The notes under the pieces were generated by a model. The model was not told the origin of the DNA. It saw only the letters and a list, made by a program, of their open reading frames with translations, and made no database searches. Position numbers and translations under genes: made by a program. A stretch of 27,777 nucleotides of DNA from JANOAR01 sp031411235. GTDB taxonomy: Bacteria; Verrucomicrobiota; Verrucomicrobiia; Verrucomicrobiales; Verrucomicrobiaceae. Position 1 is the stretch's first letter; every line of letters starts with the position of its first letter. This document shows positions 20,601 through 27,777 of this stretch, piece after piece. The stretch spans positions 1 through 27,777 of the forward strand of contig JANOAR010000046.1 of the NCBI GenBank assembly GCA_031411235.1. Direction: 5' to 3'.

Positions 20601-22799
20601 ATGCGCTCGATTTTGCCACTGTTCGTCCTTTTGCTGCCTGCCATGCTCGTCGCCAAGCCGAAGCCCAAAGCAGAGTCCACACCTCAGCAACAAGAGACCG
20701 CTCGCATCGCGGCCTTAATCAAACCCTCGCTGGTAAAAATCAGCCAACTCGGCAAGGACGGCGTCGATGGTCTCGGCACAGGTTTCATCATCAGCAAAGA
20801 GGGACTCATCGCCACCAATCTGCATGTCATAGGCCGTGGCCATCGCCTGCAAGTCGAGACGAGTGATGCCAAAATCTACGACGTTGAAGAGGTCCATGCC
20901 TCAGACTTCGAGCTGGATCTCGCCATCCTGCGCGTGAAAGCCAGCGGGCTGCAACCCCTCGCCCTCGGCGACTCCGACAAAATCACCCAAGGCGAATCCA
21001 TCGTCGCCATGGGCAATCCCCAAGGCCTCACCTTCAGCGTCGTACAAGGCGTCATCTCAGCCGTGCGCGAGCTGGACGATTCACCGCTACCGATGATCCA
21101 AGTGGCCATGCCCATCGAGCGTGGCAACAGCGGTGGCCCCATCGTCGATGTGCGGCAGCGCGTCCTCGGCATCCTCACGCTCAAGTCCATGAAGACGCAA
21201 AACCTCGGGTTTGCCACACCCGTGAATGCCTTGAAAAAGCTACTGGAGCAGCCCAATCCCGTGCCTATCGCCAACTGGCTAAGCATCGACGCCTTCGACA
21301 CCAAAGTGTGGAAGCCCGTGATGGGAGCGCATTGGACTCAGCAGGCGGGTATCATGAATGTGGATGCCCTCGGCGAAGGCTTCGGGGGTCGCGCCCTTTG
21401 CTTGTACCTGCCGGATGAACCCAAGGCCGACAGCTATGAAGTCACCGTGAGTATGCGTCTCGACGATGAATCTGGGGCTGCGGGCCTCGCCTTTTGTAGC
21501 GATGGGGGCGATGTCCACTATGGCTTCTACCCGACGGGTGGAAAGCTACGCCTGACACGCTTTGAAGGCCCCATCGTCAACGACTGGGCCATCCTCAAAG
21601 ACATCGAATCGGAAGCCTATCATCCTGGTGAATGGAACCAACTGCGCGTGCGCGTGGAGAAGGATCGCCTGCTGTGCTTCATGAATGGTGAGCAAGTGAT
21701 GGACGTGCCCGACACGGGACTGCGCGGCGGCAAAGTAGGGCTGTGCAAATTTCGCCAAACCAAGGCCGAGTATCGCAACTTCCACTGGGGCGCAGACCTC
21801 GCTGAAAAACCCATCTCTGCCGAAGTGAAAGCCGCGCTGAGCAAGGCCATCACCACCCATCTCGCCAAGCCAACCAACCCGCCAAGCAGCGACTTCATTA
21901 CCCAGCCAGCCCTGGCTCGCAGGCTTATCAGCGAGCGAATCAAGAAGCTCGAAAGCCAAGCCGAAGCCCTGCGCACTCTCGAAGAAACCGTGCATCGCCA
22001 ACACATCGCGCATGAGCTTTCTGTCGAGCTAGCGAAGCCCGAGGACAAGAGCCGCCTGCTCACCATCGCGATGCTCATCGCTCGCCACGACAACGCCGAA
22101 CTCGACCCCACACCCTATGAAAACGCGGTGCAACGCATGGCCGACGACCTGCGCACGGATGCCGACATCAAAGCAGGTGGAACCAAAGCGACCACTCGCT
22201 TGAGCCGCTACTTGTTCAAAGAAAATGGCTTCCACGGCACCCGCAGCTTCGACTACGACAACAAGTCCAACAGCTACATCAATGAAGTCCTCGACGACCG
22301 CGATGGCCTGCCCATCACCCTCTCCGTGCTTTACCTGGAACTGGCCGAGCGCCTGGGATTAAAGGATGTTTTCGGCGTCAGCGTGCCCACGCATTTCATG
22401 GTCGGCTACCGCGTCGGCACAGTGACGCATCTCGTCGATGTCTTCAATGGCGGCAAAGAAATCCCCCTGCCGCCCATCCTCGGTGACGAGGAAGCTGAGC
22501 CCCTTCAACCGACCAAGAAAAAAGACATCGCCGTACGCATGATCACCAATCTGATGTCGAGAAGCGAAGAAACCAAAGCTGGCATGGAGCGCTACCGGCA
22601 GTATCGCGACCTCATCCTCACCGTCGCCCCCGAGAGCATCAGCCAACGCTCGCAGCGCCTGGAGGATCGCCTACGTACTGGCGATAAAACAGGTGCCCGC
22701 GAGGATGCCAAGTGGCTACTGGAGCACCCGCCCGAAGGCGTCAGCGACGATGGTCTGCAACAGCTCGGGCAGTTGTATCAGGACTTGGGGAAAGAGTAG
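20601..22799 (+). CDS. HtrA-like protease fused to LamG-like and SirB1/transglutaminase-like modules
   Basis: The 732-residue protein starts MRSILPLFVLLLPAMLVAKP, a signal peptide. Residues about 32-215 are a trypsin-like HtrA domain with H75 (ATNLHVIG), D106 (ELDLAILRV) and S177 (ERGNSGGPIVD). No PDZ domain follows; instead residues about 225-400 look like a concanavalin/DUF1080-type beta-sandwich (GAAGLAFCSDGG, HPGEWNQLRVRVEKDRLLCF, NGEQVMDVPD). Residues about 485-670 match the SirB1/Transglut_core2 family (ARHDNAELDPTPYENAV, RDGLPITLSVLYLELAERLG, VSVPTHFMVGY). The C-terminus (LEDRLRTGDKTGAREDAKWL) is a tetratricopeptide-like helical tail. Function is probably periplasmic protein quality control or processing. 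MoxR follows 157 bp downstream. Confidence 0.85.
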   Translation: MRSILPLFVLLLPAMLVAKPKPKAESTPQQQETARIAALIKPSLVKISQLGKDGVDGLGTGFIISKEGLIATNLHVIGRGHRLQVETSDAKIYDVEEVHASDFELDLAILRVKASGLQPLALGDSDKITQGESIVAMGNPQGLTFSVVQGVISAVRELDDSPLPMIQVAMPIERGNSGGPIVDVRQRVLGILTLKSMKTQNLGFATPVNALKKLLEQPNPVPIANWLSIDAFDTKVWKPVMGAHWTQQAGIMNVDALGEGFGGRALCLYLPDEPKADSYEVTVSMRLDDESGAAGLAFCSDGGDVHYGFYPTGGKLRLTRFEGPIVNDWAILKDIESEAYHPGEWNQLRVRVEKDRLLCFMNGEQVMDVPDTGLRGGKVGLCKFRQTKAEYRNFHWGADLAEKPISAEVKAALSKAITTHLAKPTNPPSSDFITQPALARRLISERIKKLESQAEALRTLEETVHRQHIAHELSVELAKPEDKSRLLTIAMLIARHDNAELDPTPYENAVQRMADDLRTDADIKAGGTKATTRLSRYLFKENGFHGTRSFDYDNKSNSYINEVLDDRDGLPITLSVLYLELAERLGLKDVFGVSVPTHFMVGYRVGTVTHLVDVFNGGKEIPLPPILGDEEAEPLQPTKKKDIAVRMITNLMSRSEETKAGMERYRQYRDLILTVAPESISQRSQRLEDRLRTGDKTGAREDAKWLLEHPPEGVSDDGLQQLGQLYQDLGKE

Positions 22800-22956
22800 C
22801 GCCATACCGCGCCCGCATTGAAGCGCATGGAGAGCTTCCTAGCTTCACAACACGGCATTGTGGGCGGCGAGCAACATCTTGCACTGCGCTGGCCTCACCG
22901 CCAAGATGCGCAACTCTCATTCGTCACGCCGCCAGCCGTTCGCTTTTATTTTGTCC

Positions 22957-23964
22957 ATGAATCCCGCCACCACTCCACTCGACCTCCCACAGTTCCGCAG
23001 CCTCTTCACCGCGCTGAAGACCGAGATGCAAAAGGCCATCGTAGGTTACGACGAGCTGCTCACCGACACTCTGCTAGCGATTTTTTCGGGTGGCCACCTG
23101 CTCCTAGAGGGCGTGCCAGGACTGGGGAAAACCTTTCTCGTGCGCACGCTTTCGAGCGTCCTTGGCCTAGAGCCAGGCCGCGTGCAATGCACCCCCGACC
23201 TCATGCCTGCCGACATTCTCGGCACCCACATCGTCAATGAAAACGAGCACGGCCGCCGCGTGATGTACTTCGAGAAAGGTCCCGTGTTTAAAAATCTCCT
23301 GCTGGTGGATGAGATCAATCGCGCCACGCCGAAGACCCAGGCAGCGCTGCTCGAAGTCATGCAAGAGCGACGCGTCACCACGGGTGGGGAGACCCATGTA
23401 TTGCCCGAGCCCTTCTTTGTGCTCGCCACGCAGAACCCGATGGAAATGGAGGGCACCTACCCACTGCCCGAGGCCCAGCTCGACCGCTTCATGTTCAAGC
23501 TGCGCGTCCCCTTCCCCGATCTCGATTCACTGGTGGAAATCAGCAAGCGCACCACGGGCTTTCACGAGCCCAAGCTCAGCACCGTAATGAGCGGGCCGCA
23601 GCTTCTCGCCTTGCAGCACCAACTCGGCGAAATACCTGTGCCCGATCCCGTCGCCAACTATGCGGCCAAGCTCATCCTCGCCTCGCACCCCGAGCAACCC
23701 CGCGCACTGCCCGAAATCGCCCGCTACGTCTCCTATGGAGCCAGCCCGCGTGGCTTACAGAGCCTCATTCGTGGAGCCCGAGTCTGGGCTGCCGTGCAGG
23801 GCCGCATGAATGTCTCTGCCGACGATATTACCCGCGTGGCGAAGGTGGCCCTGCGGCATCGCATCATCCTCAACTTTGAAGGCGAAGCCGGGCAGGTGAA
23901 AGTGGACGACCTCATTGGCAAACTGCTCGCCGAGGTGAAAACACCAGCGCAGTTGGCGGCATAG
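22957..23964 (+). CDS. MoxR family AAA+ ATPase
   Basis: The ATG at 22957 gives 335 residues with Walker A GVPGLGKT (52-59), Walker B NLLLVDE (113-119), the MoxR hallmark INRATPKTQAALLEVMQE (120-137), sensor 1 ATQNP (157-161), EGTYPLPEAQLDRF and the C-terminal lid SYGASPRGLQSLIRGARVWA. MoxR ATPases act as chaperones that activate partner proteins, usually with a DUF58 and VWA protein encoded downstream. Here the next gene is convergent, so the usual partners are missing from this site. A TTG start at 22858 would add an un-family-like extension. Upstream of it is the HtrA fusion on the same strand. Confidence 0.9.
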   Translation: MNPATTPLDLPQFRSLFTALKTEMQKAIVGYDELLTDTLLAIFSGGHLLLEGVPGLGKTFLVRTLSSVLGLEPGRVQCTPDLMPADILGTHIVNENEHGRRVMYFEKGPVFKNLLLVDEINRATPKTQAALLEVMQERRVTTGGETHVLPEPFFVLATQNPMEMEGTYPLPEAQLDRFMFKLRVPFPDLDSLVEISKRTTGFHEPKLSTVMSGPQLLALQHQLGEIPVPDPVANYAAKLILASHPEQPRALPEIARYVSYGASPRGLQSLIRGARVWAAVQGRMNVSADDITRVAKVALRHRIILNFEGEAGQVKVDDLIGKLLAEVKTPAQLAA

Positions 23965-23992
23965 CGAGCACACAACAAGCCACTCCCCTGCC

Positions 23993-25261
23993 CTACATCA
24001 TCCTGGCGATCACCAGTGACGTGTCGATCCCACCGAAGCCAAAAGAGTTCGAGAGCACGCGTTGCAGCTTTTTCTCCTGTGGCACGCTAGGCACCATATT
24101 CAGCCCTGCGCAGGCAGCATCCGCGACGTCCAGTTGCAGCGTCGGCGGCACCCAATCATGCTGCATCGCGAGCAGGCAGATGGCCAGTTCCAGCGCCCCT
24201 GCGGCTCCCAACGTATGCCCCGTAAAAGGCTTCGTCCCCGAGATCGCCAGCGACTCGCTAGCCGAGCCAAACACCGCGCGAATCTGCGCCAGCTCATTCG
24301 CATCATTCGCCTGCGTGCCCGAGGCATGGGCATTCACATAATCAATGCTGTCAGCATTCACCTGAGCATCCTTCAGCGCCCCTCGCATCGCCGCTTGCAG
24401 CGCCAGTCCATCCGTGCTCGGACTACTCATGTGGTGCGCTTCATTGGTGATCGCATAGCCTAGCACTTCCGCATAAATCCTGGCCCCTCGCCGCTGCGCG
24501 TGCTCCAGCGTCTCCATAACGAAAACCGCAGCCCCTTCGCCAATAACGAAGCCTTCGCGGTCGCGATGAAAAGGGCGATAGGCATAAGCCGCAGGCTCAC
24601 CATTCCAGCGAGACATCGTATTCACATTGTCGAACGTCGCATAAATCATCGGCGAAATAGGGCACTCGCCAGCGCCTGCCAGCATCACCTCTGCATCGCC
24701 GCGTTGCAGGATGCGCAGCGCATCGCCCACCGCCGCATTGCCCGCTGCACAGGAGTTTGCATTCGTCGTGCATGGACCTTGCAGCCCGCATTCAATCGAG
24801 ATATTCCCCTGCCCACTGCCACCAAAAACCTGCACCGCCAGCGCAGGTGGCAAGCCCTTCCCCCCCTGCTCCAGAAAGGACGCGTGCAGCGACTCGCCAT
24901 AACCAAAACCACCGACGGCAGAGCCAAAACTCAAACCCGCACGCGGATTGGGCGTGGCATGACTCAGTACGATGCCTGCATCCTCAATCGCCATTTTTGC
25001 CGCGACCACACTGAACTGAGCGAAGCGATCCATGCGCTTCAGCCGATGCGGCGCTATCCAAGCGCGCGGCTGCCAGTCATCGACCCAGGCCGCGTGCTTC
25101 GACTTATAAGGTGAAATATCGAACCAATCCAAGCGCCTTACCGGGCTGTACAAACCCTGCAAGCTCTGCCAAAACGCTGCCCGCCCGATGCCCAGCGCCG
25201 ACACCATACCCATGCCCGTGATGACCACGCGGCGCTCGCCATTGCTGCGGGTGAGATTCAC
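23993..25261 (-). CDS. fabF: Beta-ketoacyl-ACP synthase (KAS II-like)
   Basis: The 422-residue protein starts at a GTG (25261-25259) and has RRVVITGMGMVSALG (10-24), the catalytic Cys in NANSCAAGNAAVGDA (C171), VNAHASGTQANDANE (H312) and TKPFTGHTLGAAGALE (K344, H349), then SNSFGFGG. The Cys-His-His triad is intact, so it should condense malonyl-ACP with acyl-ACP. Several blocks differ from the housekeeping FabF (for example GGFGYGESLHASFLEQGGKG), so a role in a specialised lipid or polyketide cannot be excluded. Its GTG shares the G of the stop codon of the preceding GtrA gene (TAGTG), which suggests translational coupling. Confidence 0.88.
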   Translation of the reverse strand: MNLTRSNGERRVVITGMGMVSALGIGRAAFWQSLQGLYSPVRRLDWFDISPYKSKHAAWVDDWQPRAWIAPHRLKRMDRFAQFSVVAAKMAIEDAGIVLSHATPNPRAGLSFGSAVGGFGYGESLHASFLEQGGKGLPPALAVQVFGGSGQGNISIECGLQGPCTTNANSCAAGNAAVGDALRILQRGDAEVMLAGAGECPISPMIYATFDNVNTMSRWNGEPAAYAYRPFHRDREGFVIGEGAAVFVMETLEHAQRRGARIYAEVLGYAITNEAHHMSSPSTDGLALQAAMRGALKDAQVNADSIDYVNAHASGTQANDANELAQIRAVFGSASESLAISGTKPFTGHTLGAAGALELAICLLAMQHDWVPPTLQLDVADAACAGLNMVPSVPQEKKLQRVLSNSFGFGGIDTSLVIARMM

Positions 25262-25758
25262 TACTTCTGAAAAATAAAGAACTTCCGGCAGATGTAATTG
25301 ATCAGGACGTTGGGCAGCAAAAAGCCCGCAAGCGCCGCTGGCTTAGACCATGCATACTCCGACACCAGCAAACCCTGAACCACCGTGCCACCAATCGCGC
25401 CGGGCATATTCACCAGCGTAAAATAGAGAAACTCCAGCACGATCGAGTGTCGTCCAGGCGTGAAAACCCAACGCGTATTCAGCCAATACACCGCCGCATT
25501 TGAAAACATAAAGGCCCCCAGTGTAGGCAACAACGTCTCCTTAAATTTCGGCCAACCGGTGGCATCAGGATCACCAGGAAACAGATGCACAAAGTACAGG
25601 TACAACGTGGCAAAAATCACCGTCGCCACCCCGCCGCTGATCGAGTACTTGGCGAACTGAATCATCGGATGAGCGTCGCGCTCATTGAACTTCGCGAGGA
25701 TGGCTTTGAAGTCATTGGTGCGCAGGAACTGAAGAGTATCGGCAATCGGGGAAGGCAT
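25261..25758 (-). CDS. GtrA family membrane protein
   Basis: The 165-residue product from the ATG at 25756-25758 has a short polar start, then four hydrophobic segments: FAKYSISGGVATVIFATLYLYF, LLPTLGAFMFSNAAVYWLNTRWVF, EFLYFTLVNMPGAIGGTVVQGLL and ALAGFLLPNVLINYICRKFFIF. The FxxxG, NxxxxW and N-x-x-x-RKFxF features are typical of GtrA proteins, proposed to flip polyprenyl-linked sugars in cell-surface glycosylation. An upstream in-frame start at 25860 would read through the tRNA terminator and is rejected. The gene directly precedes fabF with overlapping stop and start, so it is probably co-translated with it. Confidence 0.85.
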   Translation of the reverse strand: MPSPIADTLQFLRTNDFKAILAKFNERDAHPMIQFAKYSISGGVATVIFATLYLYFVHLFPGDPDATGWPKFKETLLPTLGAFMFSNAAVYWLNTRWVFTPGRHSIVLEFLYFTLVNMPGAIGGTVVQGLLVSEYAWSKPAALAGFLLPNVLINYICRKFFIFQK

Positions 25759-25847
25759 ATCGGGCCGCAACGGTGGGCCGGATGTGCGGAATCTCAAACT
25801 GAAAGGCAATCGTTTCGCACCCGAGTGCAGCAGAGCCAGTAGCCCAT

Positions 25848-25880
25848 AAAAAAAGCCCATAGAACCTTGATTCTACGGGC
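25848..25880 (-). terminator. Rho-independent terminator after tRNA-Ala
   Basis: On the minus strand GCCCGTAGAA (25880-25871) pairs with TTCTATGGGC (25864-25855), one wobble, around TCAAGG, followed by seven T (25854-25848). It starts 8 nt past the tRNA 3' end. Confidence 0.93.
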
Positions 25881-25888
25881 CTGGAAAC

Positions 25889-25964
25889 TGGTGGAGATAA
25901 GGAGATTCGAACTCCTGACCTTCTCATTGCGAACGAGACGCTCTACCAACTGAGCTATACCCCC
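25889..25964 (-). tRNA. tRNA-Ala (CGC)
   Basis: The 76-nt cloverleaf reads GGGGGTA acceptor, D arm GCTC/GAGC, anticodon stem TCTCG/TGAGA around loop TTCGCAA (anticodon CGC), T arm AGGAG-TTCGAAT-CTCCT and an encoded CCA. The G3:U70 wobble, the alanine identity element, is present. It decodes GCG. Confidence 0.95.
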
Positions 25965-26436
25965 AATCCTTGTACACCAAGCATTAAGCGTGATTTTAGA
26001 GAGGCCATGTTAATTTGACACCCCGTTTGTCACCCCCACTGGTTCAGGCATGTCCAACAAGAGAACAAAATTCCTAGGTACCCGTGTTTGTATCGCCATA
26101 GTGTTAACGAGACGTATTATGGCATTGCGAAAGAGAGCGGCAACAGAAAAGAGCACAGCCTGGGCACCACGGATCGCTAGTTGGCCGAGCGATTAACTCG
26201 GACGTGGAATGTGCGGTTGTGCATCTGCTCAATACGAGACTGTGCATCAAAGGAGACCACATTGTGTCCACTGGTGCGCTGAATGAAGCACACTTCGATC
26301 CGCCTCATTTCATAAACATTCGCGAGCCTTTTTCATCTCTCGCGTAGCTTTTCAAAAACGGTCTAAGTTACCGAGCCTGATTTTATTCACCTGCCGCCTA
26401 GTATTTCAGGCTCAATGCTGCCCACTAATAAATTGA
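25965..26436. other. Gene-poor region upstream of tRNA-Ala
   Basis: No gene can be supported here. A plus-strand frame of 48 codons at 26050-26196 has no family resemblance. The promoter of tRNA-Ala must lie at the left edge on the minus strand. Two near-direct copies, TTTGACACCCC and TTTGTCACCCC, lie side by side around 26014-26037. The base composition is visibly more AT-rich than in the neighbouring genes. Confidence 0.5.
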
Positions 26437-27315
26437 TCAAGCGCTCATTGTAGGCTGAGCGGTGAAGCTAAAATCTAGCAGTTCACGAAGGCCTGAGATC
26501 ATCCGACCATCAAGGTGTGCCTGCATCGCAAAGATGCTGCGCCTGAAGATGTAGGACTGATTCGCTCCGCCGCGTGGCATGGAGGCCATCGACGTTTCGC
26601 CGAGCAGGAAGCGGCGCAGGCGCATCGCGGGATGGTCCTGGCTGAGCATCACGCCGGTGCGTACGCCATGGAGAAACTCGGCGCACTGCTCGGCATTGAT
26701 CTCGTGGTAGAGCACGGCGGCAGCGAGGAAGGATGCCTGGCATAGGCCCCGCACTTTCTTGTTGGCGTGCATCATGATCTTCAGCACGGCGCGGATGCTT
26801 TCGATATGGGTATCGAGCGTCTGCTTCACCGCGAAGTCTGAGGGCAGCGCGCCGCTTTCACTTCTCAGACTGCGCCGTGTGAGGCAGGTGGCGATCTCCA
26901 CCTCCTGGCGGCAGGTCGCATGACCGGCGAGGAAGAGGACATCGTAGAGCGTGCGGCGACGCTGCCGATCGACCTTTTCCTGGCTGGCGGAGGGAAGGCC
27001 CAGGGTGACCATCATGGGCACCGTCTTGTTGGCGCGGACAATAGCGGTGAGTCGGTGCTGGCCATCAACAAGCGTTCCTTTGTCGTCGAAGCCGATGCCG
27101 CCTGGGGTGAGCCGCCACTCATCGGCGTTGATCTCGGCGACGTATTTCAGAACCACTGCTTCTGAAATTTTGCGGTTGCGCGTATTGCGGAAGAGCAATC
27201 GCTTGGCGGCATCGGGGGTGAGATACACCGCCATGGCATTGACCCCTGGAACTTTGTCCAGGTCGGCAAAGTTCACCGTGGGGTGGTTTCCGTTCAGTTT
27301 AGTTATGAGGTCCAT
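26437..27315 (-). CDS. ParB/DGQHR-type domain protein, phage or mobile-element associated
   Basis: The 292-residue protein has NRKISEAVVLKYVAEINADEW (48-68), GIGFDDKGTLVDGQHRLTAI (74-92) and a VPMMVTLGLP strand. The DGQHRLTA motif resembles the GxxRxxA-type loop of ParB N-terminal/sulfiredoxin-fold domains, and proteins of this layout are common in phage genomes and genomic islands. The C-terminal part (about 120-290) is helical and basic (RQRRRTL, TRRSLRS, AMRLRRFLLG) and may bind nucleic acid. The function is not known; ParB-type CTPase or nuclease activity should not be assumed. It follows the PEP-CTERM gene by 23 bp on the same strand, an odd pairing, and has no Shine-Dalgarno. Confidence 0.65.
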   Translation of the reverse strand: MDLITKLNGNHPTVNFADLDKVPGVNAMAVYLTPDAAKRLLFRNTRNRKISEAVVLKYVAEINADEWRLTPGGIGFDDKGTLVDGQHRLTAIVRANKTVPMMVTLGLPSASQEKVDRQRRRTLYDVLFLAGHATCRQEVEIATCLTRRSLRSESGALPSDFAVKQTLDTHIESIRAVLKIMMHANKKVRGLCQASFLAAAVLYHEINAEQCAEFLHGVRTGVMLSQDHPAMRLRRFLLGETSMASMPRGGANQSYIFRRSIFAMQAHLDGRMISGLRELLDFSFTAQPTMSA

Positions 27316-27338
27316 AGGAGTGGGGATGTTGGGAGGGT

Positions 27339-27777
27339 TTATTTAGCGGTGATGTGGCGACGGCGACGCAGGCCGAGGGAAAGCAGTCCAAACAGCAGCA
27401 GCAGCGCGCGGCTGGGCTCAGGCACAACGGCTATGGCACCGGTGCTGAGGAAGCGGCTGGTATCCCAGGCTAGGCCACCGCCAAGCGATGGCAGATCGAG
27501 GTCGCTGGAATTGGCGGGATTAAAGCCGTTGGAAGCGGTGGCAACCAGGCCCATCCAGTCGAAGAGGTTCAAGATGTCACCCTGAATCCAGGTGTACCCT
27601 GTGAGCATGTTGGTGGCGATGGTGCCGTTGCCATTGAAGGTCGGCGCGATGCCAGCTCCGGTCATGTTCAACAAGTCGTTGTTGCCATTCAAGATGATGG
27701 TGCCGAGAGGATTATTACCCGTGAGCAAGGGGCCGCTGTAACTGGCCCACGAGGCTGGCGAGAGGCCGGGTTCATTG
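27339..27777 (-). CDS. PEP-CTERM sorting-domain protein, C-terminal part
   Basis: The frame is open to the window edge, so the 5' end is missing; 146 codons are visible. The body is rich in Gly, Asn and Thr (TGNNPLGTIILNGNNDLL), as in autotransporter-associated beta-strand repeat proteins of this group. The C-terminus has the complete sorting signal: VVPEPS, a hydrophobic stretch RALLLLFGLLSLGL, then the basic tail RRRRHITAK. PEP-CTERM proteins are recognised by exosortase at the inner membrane and usually end up in extracellular matrix or at the surface. This implies an exosortase gene elsewhere in the genome. Confidence 0.85.
   Translation of the reverse strand, partial: NEPGLSPASWASYSGPLLTGNNPLGTIILNGNNDLLNMTGAGIAPTFNGNGTIATNMLTGYTWIQGDILNLFDWMGLVATASNGFNPANSSDLDLPSLGGGLAWDTSRFLSTGAIAVVPEPSRALLLLFGLLSLGLRRRRHITAK

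Noticed and set aside
26050..26196. 48-codon plus-strand ORF starting MSNKRTKF in the gene-poor region
   Set aside because: No recognisable domain, no translation signal and a composition no better than chance.
25889..26436. tRNA-Ala as an integration site for an island carrying the ParB-like gene
   Set aside because: Integration normally uses the tRNA 3' part, which here faces the GtrA gene on the other side; no integrase and no repeat of the tRNA 3' end was seen.

Overview
The window looks like a chromosomal segment of a Gram-negative bacterium, most likely a member of the Verrucomicrobiota (Prosthecobacter-like). This rests on GC-rich short-intergenic gene order, a PEP-CTERM-anchored protein, a Tat-exported BNR protein, large RCC1/choice-of-anchor-D surface proteins, and the near-complete lack of Shine-Dalgarno sequences. 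The taxonomic call is inference; no rRNA is present.

Layout. 1-930 is a scarred region: the 5' end of an IS transposase gene, an acidic ORF that the IS seems to interrupt, a nested palindromic repeat and a C-terminal gene remnant. 1023-2229 holds an LsrF-type aldolase/thiolase gene with its terminator, then initiator tRNA-Met with its own terminator. 2238-6358 (minus) runs cardiolipin synthase, a secreted glycoside hydrolase and a Tat-exported BNR-repeat protein. 6526-10415 (plus) is housekeeping: trpA, a SnoaL-like protein, pgi, a small membrane protein, ispF. 10447-12339 (minus) has an ECF sigma factor, a phosphoglycolate-phosphatase-like HAD protein and a MogA-like protein, divergent from gltX (12516-13841). 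A second nested palindromic repeat follows. 14255-18019 (minus) is one very long secreted-protein gene encoding two seven-bladed RCC1-type propellers and choice-of-anchor-D modules, split by an in-frame TAG. 18564-23964 holds a PEP-hydrolase family gene, an acyltransferase-like membrane protein (minus), a three-module HtrA fusion and a MoxR ATPase. 23993-25758 (minus) is a GtrA-fabF pair with touching stop and start, followed by tRNA-Ala(CGC) with a terminator. The right end has a gene-poor stretch, a ParB/DGQHR-type protein and the C-terminus of a PEP-CTERM protein.

The most unusual signal is non-coding. Pyrimidine-rich, seven-base-periodic repeat tracts sit directly against the start codons of at least five genes (cls, trpA, mog, gltX, the PEP-hydrolase gene), on both strands, including both sides of two divergent pairs. 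No gene in the window shows a convincing Shine-Dalgarno sequence. A 39-bp inverted repeat upstream of the PEP-hydrolase gene has the same seven-base period. Two separate loci also carry a shared palindromic core (CGGCTAAAGCCT ... ACTCCAAC), each nested inside a different, longer inverted repeat, which suggests a mobile REP/MITE-like element that enters hairpins. No CRISPR array, complete prophage or recognisable defence system is visible.
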